Part shown: positions 16,736 to 25,544 of the stretch, piece by piece
Position numbering within the stretch: the stretch's first letter is position 1
Layout of the letters: each line of letters opens with the position of its first letter
Assembly (NCBI RefSeq): GCF_003815655.1
Contig: NZ_CP033917.1
Span: 2,852,001 to 2,916,000 of the forward strand
Direction: 5' to 3'
Source of the DNA: Chryseobacterium sp. G0201
GTDB lineage: Bacteria > Bacteroidota > Bacteroidia > Flavobacteriales > Weeksellaceae
DNA: 64,000 bases
Notes under the pieces: model-generated
Seen by the model: the letters and a program-made list of their open reading frames with translations, nothing else
What the model was told of the DNA's origin: nothing
Database searches by the model: none
Program-made: the position numbers and the translations under genes

Positions 16736-17707
16736 ATGAAAAATAGAAATAAACTGATCTTGGTTTTGCTTATCGGATTTGTCGGTTTACAGTTTTTTCG
16801 ACCTGAAGAAATTGATCACGGAACAAAAGCACAAAACCTGACCAATGTTCCAAAGGAAGTCAATGCAATTTTGAGAAGCTCATGTTTTGATTGTCACTCC
16901 TCAGAAACGAATTTAAGATGGTATGATAAAATTACTCCTGCCAATTTTCTGGTTACGTCTCACATTAAAGAAGCTCGCGGAGTATTAAACTTTTCAAAAT
17001 GGGATACCTGGCCAAAAGCGCAACAGAATTCAACGATTTATTATGCGATCAACAAAGTTTTGTCCGGTGAAATGCCACTTCCGAGTTATGCCACCGTTCA
17101 TTCATCGGCAAAATTGAGTCAGGAACAGATTCAAACGTTAAAAAATTATGCTTTATCACTTGCTCCTCGTAAAGTTTCGGATGATTCTCAAATAAAAGAA
17201 GCAGAAAAGCAATACAATTCTTGGATAAATGGAGAGTTAAAAAAACCTCATATAAAAGATGCTCCGAATGGAATACATTATTTTCCGGATTACCGAAACT
17301 GGAAAGCCATCAGTACAACAGATCGCTTTGATAACGGAACGATGCGAATTATTTTTGGTAATGATATTGCGGTGAAAGCAATTCAGGATCATAGAGTAAA
17401 TCCGTGGCCGGATGGAGCTGTCTTTGCAAAAACGGTTTGGAAACAGCAGACGCAAAAAGATGAAAGTATTTCTTCAGGTGAATTTTTAGCAGTAGAATTT
17501 ATGATTAAAGATGCTGAAAAGTATTCAAAAACAAAAGGCTGGGGCTGGGCGAGATGGAAAGGTAGTGATCTAAAACCTTATGGAGGTGATATCCCAAATT
17601 TTGAACAGGAATGTATTGAATGTCATAAGCCTGTGGCAGATCGGGATTATGTTTTTACACCACCGTTATATTTGATTTCTCAACTTAAAAAAATTCAGAC
17701 AAAATGA
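16736..17707 (+). CDS. Haem-binding domain / cytochrome P460 family protein
   Basis: A 323-residue exported protein with an N-terminal membrane anchor or signal (about 7-20). A first haem-binding domain has CFDCH (C50, C53, H54). A cytochrome P460-type domain (about 180-320) starts with FPDYRNWKAISTTDRFDNGT and carries a second haem motif, CIECH (C293, C296, H297). Two covalently bound c-type haems are therefore predicted in the periplasm. P460 proteins bind an unusual haem and in other bacteria oxidise hydroxylamine or detoxify cytochrome c' ligands such as NO. The function here is not settled. It overlaps the next gene by 4 bases (ATGA) and is divergent from the Cache-LytTR regulator. Confidence 0.82.
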   Translation: MKNRNKLILVLLIGFVGLQFFRPEEIDHGTKAQNLTNVPKEVNAILRSSCFDCHSSETNLRWYDKITPANFLVTSHIKEARGVLNFSKWDTWPKAQQNSTIYYAINKVLSGEMPLPSYATVHSSAKLSQEQIQTLKNYALSLAPRKVSDDSQIKEAEKQYNSWINGELKKPHIKDAPNGIHYFPDYRNWKAISTTDRFDNGTMRIIFGNDIAVKAIQDHRVNPWPDGAVFAKTVWKQQTQKDESISSGEFLAVEFMIKDAEKYSKTKGWGWARWKGSDLKPYGGDIPNFEQECIECHKPVADRDYVFTPPLYLISQLKKIQTK

Positions 17708-18180
17708 AAAATTATAGTTTATATTTAATTTTCGGTTTTCTAGTATTGATTTCTTGTCAACAGAATTCTAAAAATATTCTAAACAAAGAAGCATCTATTC
17801 AGCAAAGTGATGAACTGAAAGAAAACCCGCTTCTGATGAATCCTATAACATCTTCTATTCAGCCGAAGGAAAAAACAATGTCGACTTTGTATGGAAATGA
17901 TATTGCTTTCAATTATGCTAAAACCAATTTTAATTCTAATTATCCTAAAAATGCAGTCCTTTACGAAGTAACCTGGAAACAGAAATCCGATGATTTGTGG
18001 TTTGGTGCCAATATTCCCAAAGAGGTTGTTTCTGTTGAAAAAATTACATTTCCGGATAAAGGAGTCAGTGTATACGAAATATTCCATGAAAAGGCTTTAA
18101 AAAAGGCAAAAATGAACGATAAAACTGATGATCAGAGAAAAAGTTTAATTCTTTCTCAAAGAATGGCAGTGTCGCCGTAG
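17704..18180 (+). CDS. P460-like lipoprotein without a haem motif
   Basis: A 158-residue lipoprotein (lipobox ends at Cys18, VLISC). The segment TLYGNDIAFNYAKTN...YPKNAVLYEVTWKQK parallels IIFGNDIAVKAIQDH...WPDGAVFAKTVWKQQ in the preceding protein, so it carries a P460-type fold. No CxxCH is present, so covalent haem attachment is not expected. Its start overlaps the stop of the haem-containing protein by 4 bases, which means translational coupling and a likely shared role. It could be a partner subunit or a haem-free ligand binder. Confidence 0.7.
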   Translation: MKNYSLYLIFGFLVLISCQQNSKNILNKEASIQQSDELKENPLLMNPITSSIQPKEKTMSTLYGNDIAFNYAKTNFNSNYPKNAVLYEVTWKQKSDDLWFGANIPKEVVSVEKITFPDKGVSVYEIFHEKALKKAKMNDKTDDQRKSLILSQRMAVSP

Positions 18181-18290
18181 TGCTTAGCACCGTATTTTTA
18201 CGGTATTTTCATTGATGGTGATTATTATTCCATTTTTAGGTCTGATATTTGTATTGAGTAGAAAAACTAAAAAAGACCAATTTTATTATA

Positions 18291-19322
18291 ATGAACATAT
18301 TTGTGAAAAAATCATTCCTATACAGCTGTATAATCGCATTGTTTTTAATTTCATGTAAAAAAGAAATTGAAAAAATTAACGACACTTTAAAAGATACTTC
18401 AAGTTCTACATCAGAAACTCCTGCTGCAAAAACAGATTCGATAAAGAAAGATTCTGTAGTCATGAAAGAATCTGTACCTCCAACCATGCAGGAAACAGGC
18501 TTTTATAATGCATTTATTCTTCCAAAGGATAAAAAAATGAGAGATTCTATATATTCTGAATTCAGCAAGAAGTATAGTGAGAGAGAGCGTTATGCTATTT
18601 TAGCTTTAAACAGATTAGATTCAAAAAATAAATGGAATGCCGATACTTTGGTTGTTCCTGCAAAAATAGATACCACTTTGATGTCTTATTCACCTTTCCC
18701 AATGCAGATGGATGTGTTGAGTGGTGTGAAAAAGTTTGTTATTTTTTCTTACCCGATTCAGGCATACGGGGTTTATTCTAACGGAACTTTAGTGAAATGG
18801 GGTCCGACAAGTATGGGAAAAAAAGCAGCACAGACGACAAGAGGTCTTACGTTTGCCAACTGGAAAAAGAAATTATCGATTTCCAGCGTAAGCAGCGAAT
18901 GGAAATTACCTTACAACTTCAATATTTTTAATACAGGCGGAATCGGATGGCATCAATATGACCTTCCCGGCTATCCTGCATCACATTCATGTTTAAGATT
19001 ATTAATGAAAGATGCGCAATGGCTTTATTCTTACGCTGATACTTGGGTTCTGAACCCCGGAGGTGCCACTACTAAAGCAAAAGGAACTGCCGTAATGGTT
19101 TTCGGAGATTACAAGTGGGGGGCAAGAAAACCATGGAAAAAACTATTGGATGATCCTAATGCCAATAATATTTCGGTGGAACAAATGAGCAAGCTTATTG
19201 AGCCAAATATTGAAAAGATACTAAAAGAACAGGACAACAGAGAAAGAGTAGTAGATTCTATGAAAGCGGCAAAAGCACAAATCGAGCAAATGCCGGAGAA
19301 TCCTAAAACTCTTGCTCCCTAA
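18291..19322 (+). CDS. L,D-transpeptidase (YkuD domain) lipoprotein
   Basis: A 343-residue lipoprotein (lipobox at Cys22, FLISC) with a Ser/Lys/Asp-rich linker (about 25-60) and a YkuD catalytic domain (about 130-265). Catalytic residues are H221 (GWHQYDLPG) and C234 in SHSCLRL; most family members read SHGC. Such enzymes cross-link peptidoglycan between diaminopimelate residues (3-3 links) or attach lipoproteins. The lipobox places it in the periplasm. It is convergent with the next gene and overlaps it by 4 bases at the 3' ends. Confidence 0.84.
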   Translation: MNIFVKKSFLYSCIIALFLISCKKEIEKINDTLKDTSSSTSETPAAKTDSIKKDSVVMKESVPPTMQETGFYNAFILPKDKKMRDSIYSEFSKKYSERERYAILALNRLDSKNKWNADTLVVPAKIDTTLMSYSPFPMQMDVLSGVKKFVIFSYPIQAYGVYSNGTLVKWGPTSMGKKAAQTTRGLTFANWKKKLSISSVSSEWKLPYNFNIFNTGGIGWHQYDLPGYPASHSCLRLLMKDAQWLYSYADTWVLNPGGATTKAKGTAVMVFGDYKWGARKPWKKLLDDPNANNISVEQMSKLIEPNIEKILKEQDNRERVVDSMKAAKAQIEQMPENPKTLAP

Positions 19323-19849
19323 GAGTTCTGAATTTTTTCAAACTGCAATGTAGATTCTTCGGCAAATCGTCTGAGTTTCTGCATTTCTTCTTTTCCTTTG
19401 CTTTGCCCGAATCTTGCTGCTGCATAGGTTAAGAGTATGAAAAATAGCATGACAAATGATGCGGGTAATGCCCAGGGATATTCAAAAGTTTTGATCTGTT
19501 TTTCTACATAGTACATCGTGAAAAAAACCATCCAGAAGATCGAAAAAGAGAAATATAAAAACATAAAAAATGTCCAGACTGCTGAACTGGGACCAAAAAC
19601 CCCTCGGATGGCAGTCTGTTCGTCTTCTATCTCTATTCTTAATGATAGTCGGGGTTTCCAGTAATTGTCGTATTCGGTTTCAACACAGATGGTTGCGACT
19701 TCTTTGTTGATGTTTCCTGAAAATTCATCTTTATGTTCGGCAAGATATTTTTTTAGATTTTCGGCATATTCTTCCTTGGTCAAATGCGTAAACATTTTGA
19801 ATCTCGGTCGGGTTCTTATTTTATCTAATGTAGTTTCTTCGGTTTGCAT
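19319..19849 (-). CDS. Membrane protein of unknown function
   Basis: A 176-residue protein I do not recognise. The first 85 residues are soluble and charged, with TRPRFKMFTHLTKEEYAENL near the start. Two membrane helices follow (about 90-112 and 122-145), and the C-terminus is charged and probably helical. It lies just downstream of the aspartyl-protease gene on the same strand (6 bases apart), so the two are probably co-transcribed. No catalytic motif is seen. Confidence 0.6.
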   Translation of the reverse strand: MQTEETTLDKIRTRPRFKMFTHLTKEEYAENLKKYLAEHKDEFSGNINKEVATICVETEYDNYWKPRLSLRIEIEDEQTAIRGVFGPSSAVWTFFMFLYFSFSIFWMVFFTMYYVEKQIKTFEYPWALPASFVMLFFILLTYAAARFGQSKGKEEMQKLRRFAEESTLQFEKIQNS

Positions 19850-19855
19850 ATTTTT

Positions 19856-21181
19856 TTATTCTTGATAGGGTATAGGGTCTTCCAGCTCAAAACTCAACGT
19901 TAATCTCTCGGTTTTTCTCTGTATGAGAATATTAATGGTTCTGCCTTCATAGGATTTCATCAATTCCATGATCTTTTCTAAAGTCATTTCTGAGGTTTTA
20001 TTTCCATTGATGGTTAATACTTGATCATCTTTTCTAAAGCCTGCTTTGTCACCGGGAGAATCTTTTCTTACTCCGGAAATCGAAAATATAGGTTTTAATA
20101 CAAATTTATATTGAAATTTATCATTAGATGCAGTGAACTCACTTGCTGAACTTGTTGTTTTAGTTGTTTCAATTTTTACAAGATCTTGCTGCCATTGGAG
20201 TCCGTCCTGTTTAAAATCGAGTCCGCTCATATTAAAATGGAAAGGATCATCAAAATCCCTGTTCTTTCTTAAATATAATTTCTGATTGGGATAATCAAAA
20301 CCAACCGTAAACCTACGCATGATCTCACCTCCGACAGAGCCTTTCCTGTCCACAACCAAGTGTACATGCTGAATAGAATATTCGTCAGGCATTGCTGTAA
20401 GCGGTTTTTCAAACTTAAAATCTCCCAGATAAAAGTTATGAATTCTACTTCTTTTCCCAAAGATATCTCCATTAAATCCTCTACCCAAAAAATCTTCAAT
20501 ATTAGGTCTGTTATAAACAAAATCTTTAATTAGTGCCGGAAAAAGCCAAATCGGATCACTATTTCCGAGGTCAATTAATAATTTTGAACTTTTCTTTTCG
20601 TTGGTCATTTCTATATCTGCGTAGATATAAGGCTTACTTTTTTCAATTGTGATGGGAAGTTCTTCAGATTTTCTAACCTTTTTTTGAAACAGGTTTTTAT
20701 CACTATAAATCGTTATTTTCTTTGAAGAATAATCTATTGAAATAGGATTGTCTTTAAATAAATGATAACCAATAACTCCATTCACGGGAATCCCCACATG
20801 AGAAGAAATATTGAACTCCTGATTCACAATAATGAAAAGAGTCATTGATTTATTAATGCAGTTTTTCCCGATTACACCAATGTTGTTGTCAGATTTTAAA
20901 CCATCAATACTTAGATCGCCACCCAATCCTGAAAATTTTATTTTTTCGATATTGGTGAGTTTCATTTCTTTATTTTCTAAACTGAAAAGTAATGTTTCCG
21001 CAACGCCTGTATCGAGTAAAAAAGTAAGCTCAACACCATTTATTGTAACAGGAATGAAGATTAAATTATTAATAAATTTAAAAGGAACAACCGTTTTTTT
21101 TGCATCTTTTATTTCAAAACTATTCTGGGCATTTACAAAAATGCTTAAGAATAAAATCATAATAAAATGCAGTATTTTCAT
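19856..21181 (-). CDS. Retropepsin-like aspartyl protease with PDZ domain
   Basis: A 441-residue secreted protein (signal peptide MKILHFIMILFLSIFVNAQ). The first pepsin-like half has the catalytic FLLDTG (D57-T58-G59). A second half carries KLLIDLGNSDP near residue 205, where DLG stands in for D-T/S-G. The C-terminus is a PDZ domain (about 350-425; DSPGDKAGFRKDDQVLTING). This architecture is common in Bacteroidota and gives a periplasmic or surface protease with its own peptide-binding module. Its substrates are unknown. It is followed by a small membrane protein 6 bases on. Confidence 0.82.
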   Translation of the reverse strand: MKILHFIMILFLSIFVNAQNSFEIKDAKKTVVPFKFINNLIFIPVTINGVELTFLLDTGVAETLLFSLENKEMKLTNIEKIKFSGLGGDLSIDGLKSDNNIGVIGKNCINKSMTLFIIVNQEFNISSHVGIPVNGVIGYHLFKDNPISIDYSSKKITIYSDKNLFQKKVRKSEELPITIEKSKPYIYADIEMTNEKKSSKLLIDLGNSDPIWLFPALIKDFVYNRPNIEDFLGRGFNGDIFGKRSRIHNFYLGDFKFEKPLTAMPDEYSIQHVHLVVDRKGSVGGEIMRRFTVGFDYPNQKLYLRKNRDFDDPFHFNMSGLDFKQDGLQWQQDLVKIETTKTTSSASEFTASNDKFQYKFVLKPIFSISGVRKDSPGDKAGFRKDDQVLTINGNKTSEMTLEKIMELMKSYEGRTINILIQRKTERLTLSFELEDPIPYQE

Positions 21182-21294
21182 TTATTGAATTTAGCAAAAT
21201 TATCCTTACCGGAAATAAAAAACATTCCCAATTTTGAGAATGTTTGAATATTTTATAATAGATATTTCTAAATGAGCTTTTTTTCGCAAATTGA

Positions 21295-21933
21295 TTATTT
21301 TGAGAAAAATTCCATCAGATCCATATAATTTTTTTGATTTACGCCGTGTCCGCTCATATATTCTCTGAAGGTAAAGTAACAACTAAGGTCATACAACAGA
21401 TCGGCAGCTTTTCTTCCCCATTCCATAGGAATTACAGCATCATCCGAACCGTGCGAAACGAAAAATCGAAGGTGTTCTAATTTCTTTTTGTCTTTTACGA
21501 TATTATCCAGAAGTTTTTCCTCCGGAAAACTGCTTAAACATGCTACGTAATTGAACATTTCAGGATATTTTAATGCTAAAGAATAACAAAGGATACCACC
21601 CTGACTGAAACCGCAAAGATGAGTTTTGCTTTCCGTTAATCCGTAATGATTGACGATTTTCAGAATGCTTTCCAAGACATTGTTTAATGATTCTTTTGCT
21701 TGGTCTACATCTATGAAATTTTCAGAATTATTAAAATCTATATCAAACCAAGAATATCCTTCAAACTGAGTTTCTCTCGGAGCTCTGAAACTTACGATGA
21801 TCCAGTCTGCGGGAAGTGTTTCTCTGAAACTGAAAAGGTCTTGTTCGTTGCTTCCATAACCGTGAAGCATAAAAAGAATAGGAGTATTTGATGAAATGTT
21901 CTCAGGTTCTCTTACGATGTAATCTAAATTCAT
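21295..21933 (-). CDS. Alpha/beta hydrolase, phospholipase/carboxylesterase type
   Basis: A 212-residue cytoplasmic hydrolase with an oxyanion-hole motif (LFMLHGYGSNEQDL), nucleophile elbow GFSQGG, Asp in SHGSDDAVIPM and His in SGHGVNQ. Order and length match the carboxylesterase family that includes YpfH/acyl-protein thioesterase-like enzymes. It hydrolyses short-chain esters or thioesters; the natural substrate is unknown. It is a single gene, with no close same-strand neighbour. Confidence 0.84.
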   Translation of the reverse strand: MNLDYIVREPENISSNTPILFMLHGYGSNEQDLFSFRETLPADWIIVSFRAPRETQFEGYSWFDIDFNNSENFIDVDQAKESLNNVLESILKIVNHYGLTESKTHLCGFSQGGILCYSLALKYPEMFNYVACLSSFPEEKLLDNIVKDKKKLEHLRFFVSHGSDDAVIPMEWGRKAADLLYDLSCYFTFREYMSGHGVNQKNYMDLMEFFSK

Positions 21934-22202
21934 ACAACAAAGATAAATAATAAATTATATTACGAAATCCTATATTTTCAATATTTCGTTTAAAAATTTG
22001 GCCTTAAAATAAATGGTTTATTATATGATTATCTGTGTTTTGAATTGTATTCAAATAGTAATAGGCATAATAAAATAACTATAAATTGAATTTTTATTAA
22101 TTTGATATTATTTAGAAATCTTTGTTAGAAAATTTTCATAAAAGTTATTTTTATATTGATAAAAAACCTATATTTGAAACATTAAAAAATCTATTTGGAG
22201 AA

Positions 22203-22649
22203 ATGAAGCAATTTTACAACCTTAAAAGTTTACTTAGACTTTCTTTTTTATTCATCGTATTATTTTCCACAATTTCTGTAGTTAATTCATGTAAAGATGA
22301 CGACGATGATGAGGAGTTTACTGATCATATTGTTCAGTTTGAAGCAAAAATAGTTCATGGTGGTACTACCGCACCTCCGCCTATAAGTTATTTCAAGACT
22401 GTAGTTACTCAGGTAGGTACAAATCAGCAGAACACTTTTAATCCTACAGGTTTAGTGTGGTCCAGTGGTGAGTTTTTTGTGAACTCTAGCCAAGCTCAAT
22501 TGAATTTAGGAGCTAATGCAGAACTTTTAAACACTGATTCTAAGCTTATCATAAGCATCTGGGTTGACGGAGAAATTGCTGAAACTGATACTGTAGTAGG
22601 ACAGGGAACAAAAAGTGCTACTATCGCACACAGTTTCTTAGAGTTATAA
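22203..22649 (+). CDS. Small surface-exposed lipoprotein, unknown function
   Basis: A 148-residue protein from ATG 22203; the frame continues upstream to a TTG, but the signal peptide starts here. A lipobox (VVNSC) is followed at once by KDDDDDEE. An acidic run right after the acylated Cys matches the lipoprotein export signal that sends Bacteroidota lipoproteins to the cell surface. The remaining 110 residues look all-beta. No family is recognised. A -7-like TATATTTG lies at 22169-22176, and a strong terminator follows. Confidence 0.7.
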   Translation: MKQFYNLKSLLRLSFLFIVLFSTISVVNSCKDDDDDEEFTDHIVQFEAKIVHGGTTAPPPISYFKTVVTQVGTNQQNTFNPTGLVWSSGEFFVNSSQAQLNLGANAELLNTDSKLIISIWVDGEIAETDTVVGQGTKSATIAHSFLEL

Positions 22650-22674
22650 GAAAAAATAATTAGATAATTATACT

Positions 22675-22703
22675 AAAAACCGCCGATAAGGCGGTTTTTT
22701 TTT
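22675..22703 (+). terminator. Intrinsic terminator
   Basis: Stem ACCGCC/GGCGGT (22679-22684 with 22690-22695), extended by A-T pairs, and a T-run. Confidence 0.9.
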
Positions 22704-23243
22704 GAACAATTGTCAAATGTTTATATATTATTTCTACTTTTTTCTTTTAAAATATGTTAAATATGGATTGCTTAAAATGTCACCAGGTCATAGAATTATC
22801 AAATTGCAAATATCCTTTTGCGTCTGTATTTGCAAGTTTTTTCATTTGTTAATTCTCAATTATATGATTTAAATAATGAGTAAACGTTAATTATTTTTCA
22901 GTATTAATGTATTTATTTTAATTTATTTCCAAAAAGTATGTGATAAATGTTTTTTATCTATATATTTGCTGTAGATGATAATAGTTTTTTATACGCTAAG
23001 TTTTAACAAAAATAACAACCGACAGTTATTATTCTGATGATTAAATTTTTTCTTACACTAATGTGTGAATAAGTAGGGAATAGAATTTAATGAAACACAC
23101 TTAATTTAAATTAATACAGAAATAAAAAATTAGCATATGAATAAATTGTATAATATGTTTCCACAGAAGAAGAACATCGTTGCTTCGCTTGCATTAGATG
23201 TATAATTATGGATTTAATTTTAAAATTTATAAAAACAATTGTT
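22704..23243. other. Non-coding region before the S74 protein gene
   Basis: AT-rich, with no supported gene. It contains a 9-bp inverted repeat (TTGCAAATA, 22804-22812, with 22827-22835) and a -7-like TATATTTG (22961-22968) without a clear TTTG -33 partner, followed by about 275 bases of possible 5' leader for the next gene. Two tiny ORFs here were rejected. Confidence 0.5.
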
Positions 23244-25187
23244 ATGAAAAGAAAACTTTTACTAATATCTGCATTGTGCGTTCTTACTACAATGCATTTT
23301 AATGCACAGACTGGTAATGTAGGGATCAATACTATTACCCCAGGAACTACACTGGATGTAAACGGAGCCATCACCAATCGTGAAACGGCTGTAGCGGTAG
23401 CAACTAATGCTGCTACAATACCAGCCAATATAAGCCTAGCGCGACTTACCGGTGCAGCTACGGCGGCAGTGGCTATTACGGCGCCTACAGCTCCCAATGC
23501 AGGACAACGCTTGATTATTTACAACAATACTACGGGTGGTTTTGCTGCAAGTCTGAATAGCTTTACAATTCCTAATGGGCAGGCTCTGGAATTTACGTAC
23601 AGCAACGGAGGATGGAGAGCGACCAATGGTGGTGCAGATACTGCCGGAACAAATTGGAATATATTAGGAAATACAGGAACTTCTCCGGCTACCAACTTTT
23701 TAGGAACTATTGATAATCAGGATATGGTTTTCCGTACAAACAATATAGAAAAAGCTCGTATTGCTGCAGGTGGAAATGTAGGTATTGGCACCACAGCTCC
23801 CGTTGCTACTACGCATATCATTAATAAAGGAACGGGAGGATCATTCGTAGACGCTTCCAGTAATTTGGGAAATATGGGGCTTCGTTTGGAAAATACAACC
23901 AATGGCAATGCTGTTATCCAGCATTTTGTAACAAAAAATAGTGGCGGTGCCACAAGACAGTTTGTTTTGGGAGTAAATCCTCAAGGTTCTGGTGGTGGTG
24001 GTGTATTTGTCATGAGCCGTGATACAGCTTCTGATTTTCTGGTTGATCTTTCTAATGGAAATATTGGTGCAGGAGTTTTCCCCAGTACAAATACCAAATT
24101 TGACGTGGGAACTCCGTCAGGTACGACAGAATTTCCTATCATTCGTGTTTCTAATACTTCAACACTTGCTACAGGTAATAAAGCAATTATAGGTTTTAAT
24201 GCTTATAATGGAGGCGGAGCAACCTGGGGTATGGGTACTGAGCAGTTAAGTACGAACGTATTTGACAGTAATTTTCATATTTATTATTCCGGAGGAGGGA
24301 CATACGTAAAAAACTTTACAGTAGCACCAGATATTGTAGGTTCTTCTGCGTCAAGGCTTAGACTGGGAATTAATACTGCATCTCCACAAAATTTTCTGGA
24401 TTTAGGACCTTTTGTAGGTTCAAGTATTACTGATGCAGTAGGCAAAAAGTTTGCTATTTATAATAGTGCTGCAGGAACCGATTTTTATGGTCTGGGAGTA
24501 AGTGCAAATGCATTACAGTTTCATGCATCATCTACACCTACCGAAGCACCACAAATGGTATTGTCTGGTAATGGTTATTTAGGAATTGGTATTACAAGCC
24601 CTACATCACCTATACATGTAGATAGTCCAAATTCTATTGTTCAGAATTTACAAACTTCCGCAACTTCTTTGGCGGGTGGAGTAATTCAGCTTAGAAAATC
24701 TACTGCTGCTGTTTCAGGTGATAACTGGGTGAATTTTATTGCTAACGGTGCTACTGTCGGTTTTATATCCAGCAACTCTGCTACAACGGTCGCTTATAAC
24801 ACCACTTCTGATGAGCGTTTAAAAGAAAACATCAAGAATACGCACCTTGGGATTGGTGACGTTATGAAAATTAGTGTAAAAGATTACAACTATAAAGCAG
24901 ATGCAGGAAAAACTCCTCAAACAGGATTTATCGCACAGCAGCTTTATGAAGTGTTCCCAGGAGCTGTAACAAAAGGAGGTGCAGATGCTTCTAAAAATCC
25001 GTGGGCAGTAGATTACGGAAAAGTAACTCCTATTTTAACTAAAGCGATTCAGGATCAGCAAAAAGAAATTGAAACGTTAAAAAGTGAAGTAAAGGAGCTT
25101 ACCCAACTGATCAAGGAAATGCAAAAAATGATTACCACAAAAATGCCGGATGGAGGTGCAATGGAGTCTACATCCGATCATAAATAA
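23244..25187 (+). CDS. Tail-fibre-like surface protein with S74 intramolecular chaperone domain
   Basis: A 647-residue protein; ATG 23244 opens the signal peptide (MKRKLLLISALCVLTTMHFNAQ). The body is low-complexity, Gly/Ala/Thr/Asn-rich, with VGIGTTAP-like repeats that build beta-helical fibre shafts. The C-terminus (about 520-620) is the S74 chaperone of endosialidase type: S522-D523-ERLKENI is the predicted self-cleavage site, followed by TGFIAQQLYEVFPGAV. A Lys/Glu-rich coiled coil comes last. In phages this domain trimerises fibres and then cuts itself off. In Bacteroidota such proteins are chromosomal and presumed to be surface fibres or adhesins. No phage genes surround it. Confidence 0.82.
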   Translation: MKRKLLLISALCVLTTMHFNAQTGNVGINTITPGTTLDVNGAITNRETAVAVATNAATIPANISLARLTGAATAAVAITAPTAPNAGQRLIIYNNTTGGFAASLNSFTIPNGQALEFTYSNGGWRATNGGADTAGTNWNILGNTGTSPATNFLGTIDNQDMVFRTNNIEKARIAAGGNVGIGTTAPVATTHIINKGTGGSFVDASSNLGNMGLRLENTTNGNAVIQHFVTKNSGGATRQFVLGVNPQGSGGGGVFVMSRDTASDFLVDLSNGNIGAGVFPSTNTKFDVGTPSGTTEFPIIRVSNTSTLATGNKAIIGFNAYNGGGATWGMGTEQLSTNVFDSNFHIYYSGGGTYVKNFTVAPDIVGSSASRLRLGINTASPQNFLDLGPFVGSSITDAVGKKFAIYNSAAGTDFYGLGVSANALQFHASSTPTEAPQMVLSGNGYLGIGITSPTSPIHVDSPNSIVQNLQTSATSLAGGVIQLRKSTAAVSGDNWVNFIANGATVGFISSNSATTVAYNTTSDERLKENIKNTHLGIGDVMKISVKDYNYKADAGKTPQTGFIAQQLYEVFPGAVTKGGADASKNPWAVDYGKVTPILTKAIQDQQKEIETLKSEVKELTQLIKEMQKMITTKMPDGGAMESTSDHK

Positions 25188-25544
25188 CAGGCGAAATTTA
25201 TTTTATTCTAAAAACATAAATACTATTTAAAACACATTCTCTATGAAAATCCCTTATGTATGGTTGTTTGAGAATGTGTTTTGTAAATGCAGACAGCGGC
25301 GGATTGATTATCAAACCATGGTTCCTATGGATAGAAATATTGCGGAGGATCCTTTTTGAAAAATTCCCAACTTTAATGGTTTGAAATTATAGGCATTTTC
25401 TAGAAATAACTTGAAAGAAAATTTATAAACACATTTTAATATATTACGATAAAGATTATTAAACAAATAAATATAGGAACGCCATAATGAATATCAAAAA
25501 AACCGTGAGATTCTCACGGTTTTTTAATTATATAGTAAATAAGA
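25188..25544. other. Intergenic region with a long hairpin and the tyrS terminator
   Basis: No gene. It contains a 13-bp perfect inverted repeat (25229-25241 with 25270-25282, 28-base loop), probably the transcript end of the S74 gene or a structured RNA, and a terminator at 25495-25526. Confidence 0.6.
25495..25526 (-). terminator. Terminator downstream of tyrS
   Basis: ACCGTGAG/CTCACGGT (25502-25509 with 25513-25520), 3-base loop, flanked by A-run and T-run so it can work in both directions. Confidence 0.88.

Noticed and set aside
18189..18204. Terminator after the P460-like lipoprotein gene
   Set aside because: ACCGTA/TACGGT is only 6 bp with a short, interrupted T-tract; too weak to list as a terminator.
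22763..22852. 29-codon ORF with a CLKCH haem-like motif
   Set aside because: Too short for a haem protein, no signal peptide and no good promoter; the motif is probably chance.
23137..23205. 22-codon ORF just before the S74 gene
   Set aside because: No ribosome site or conserved features; it may be only leader sequence.
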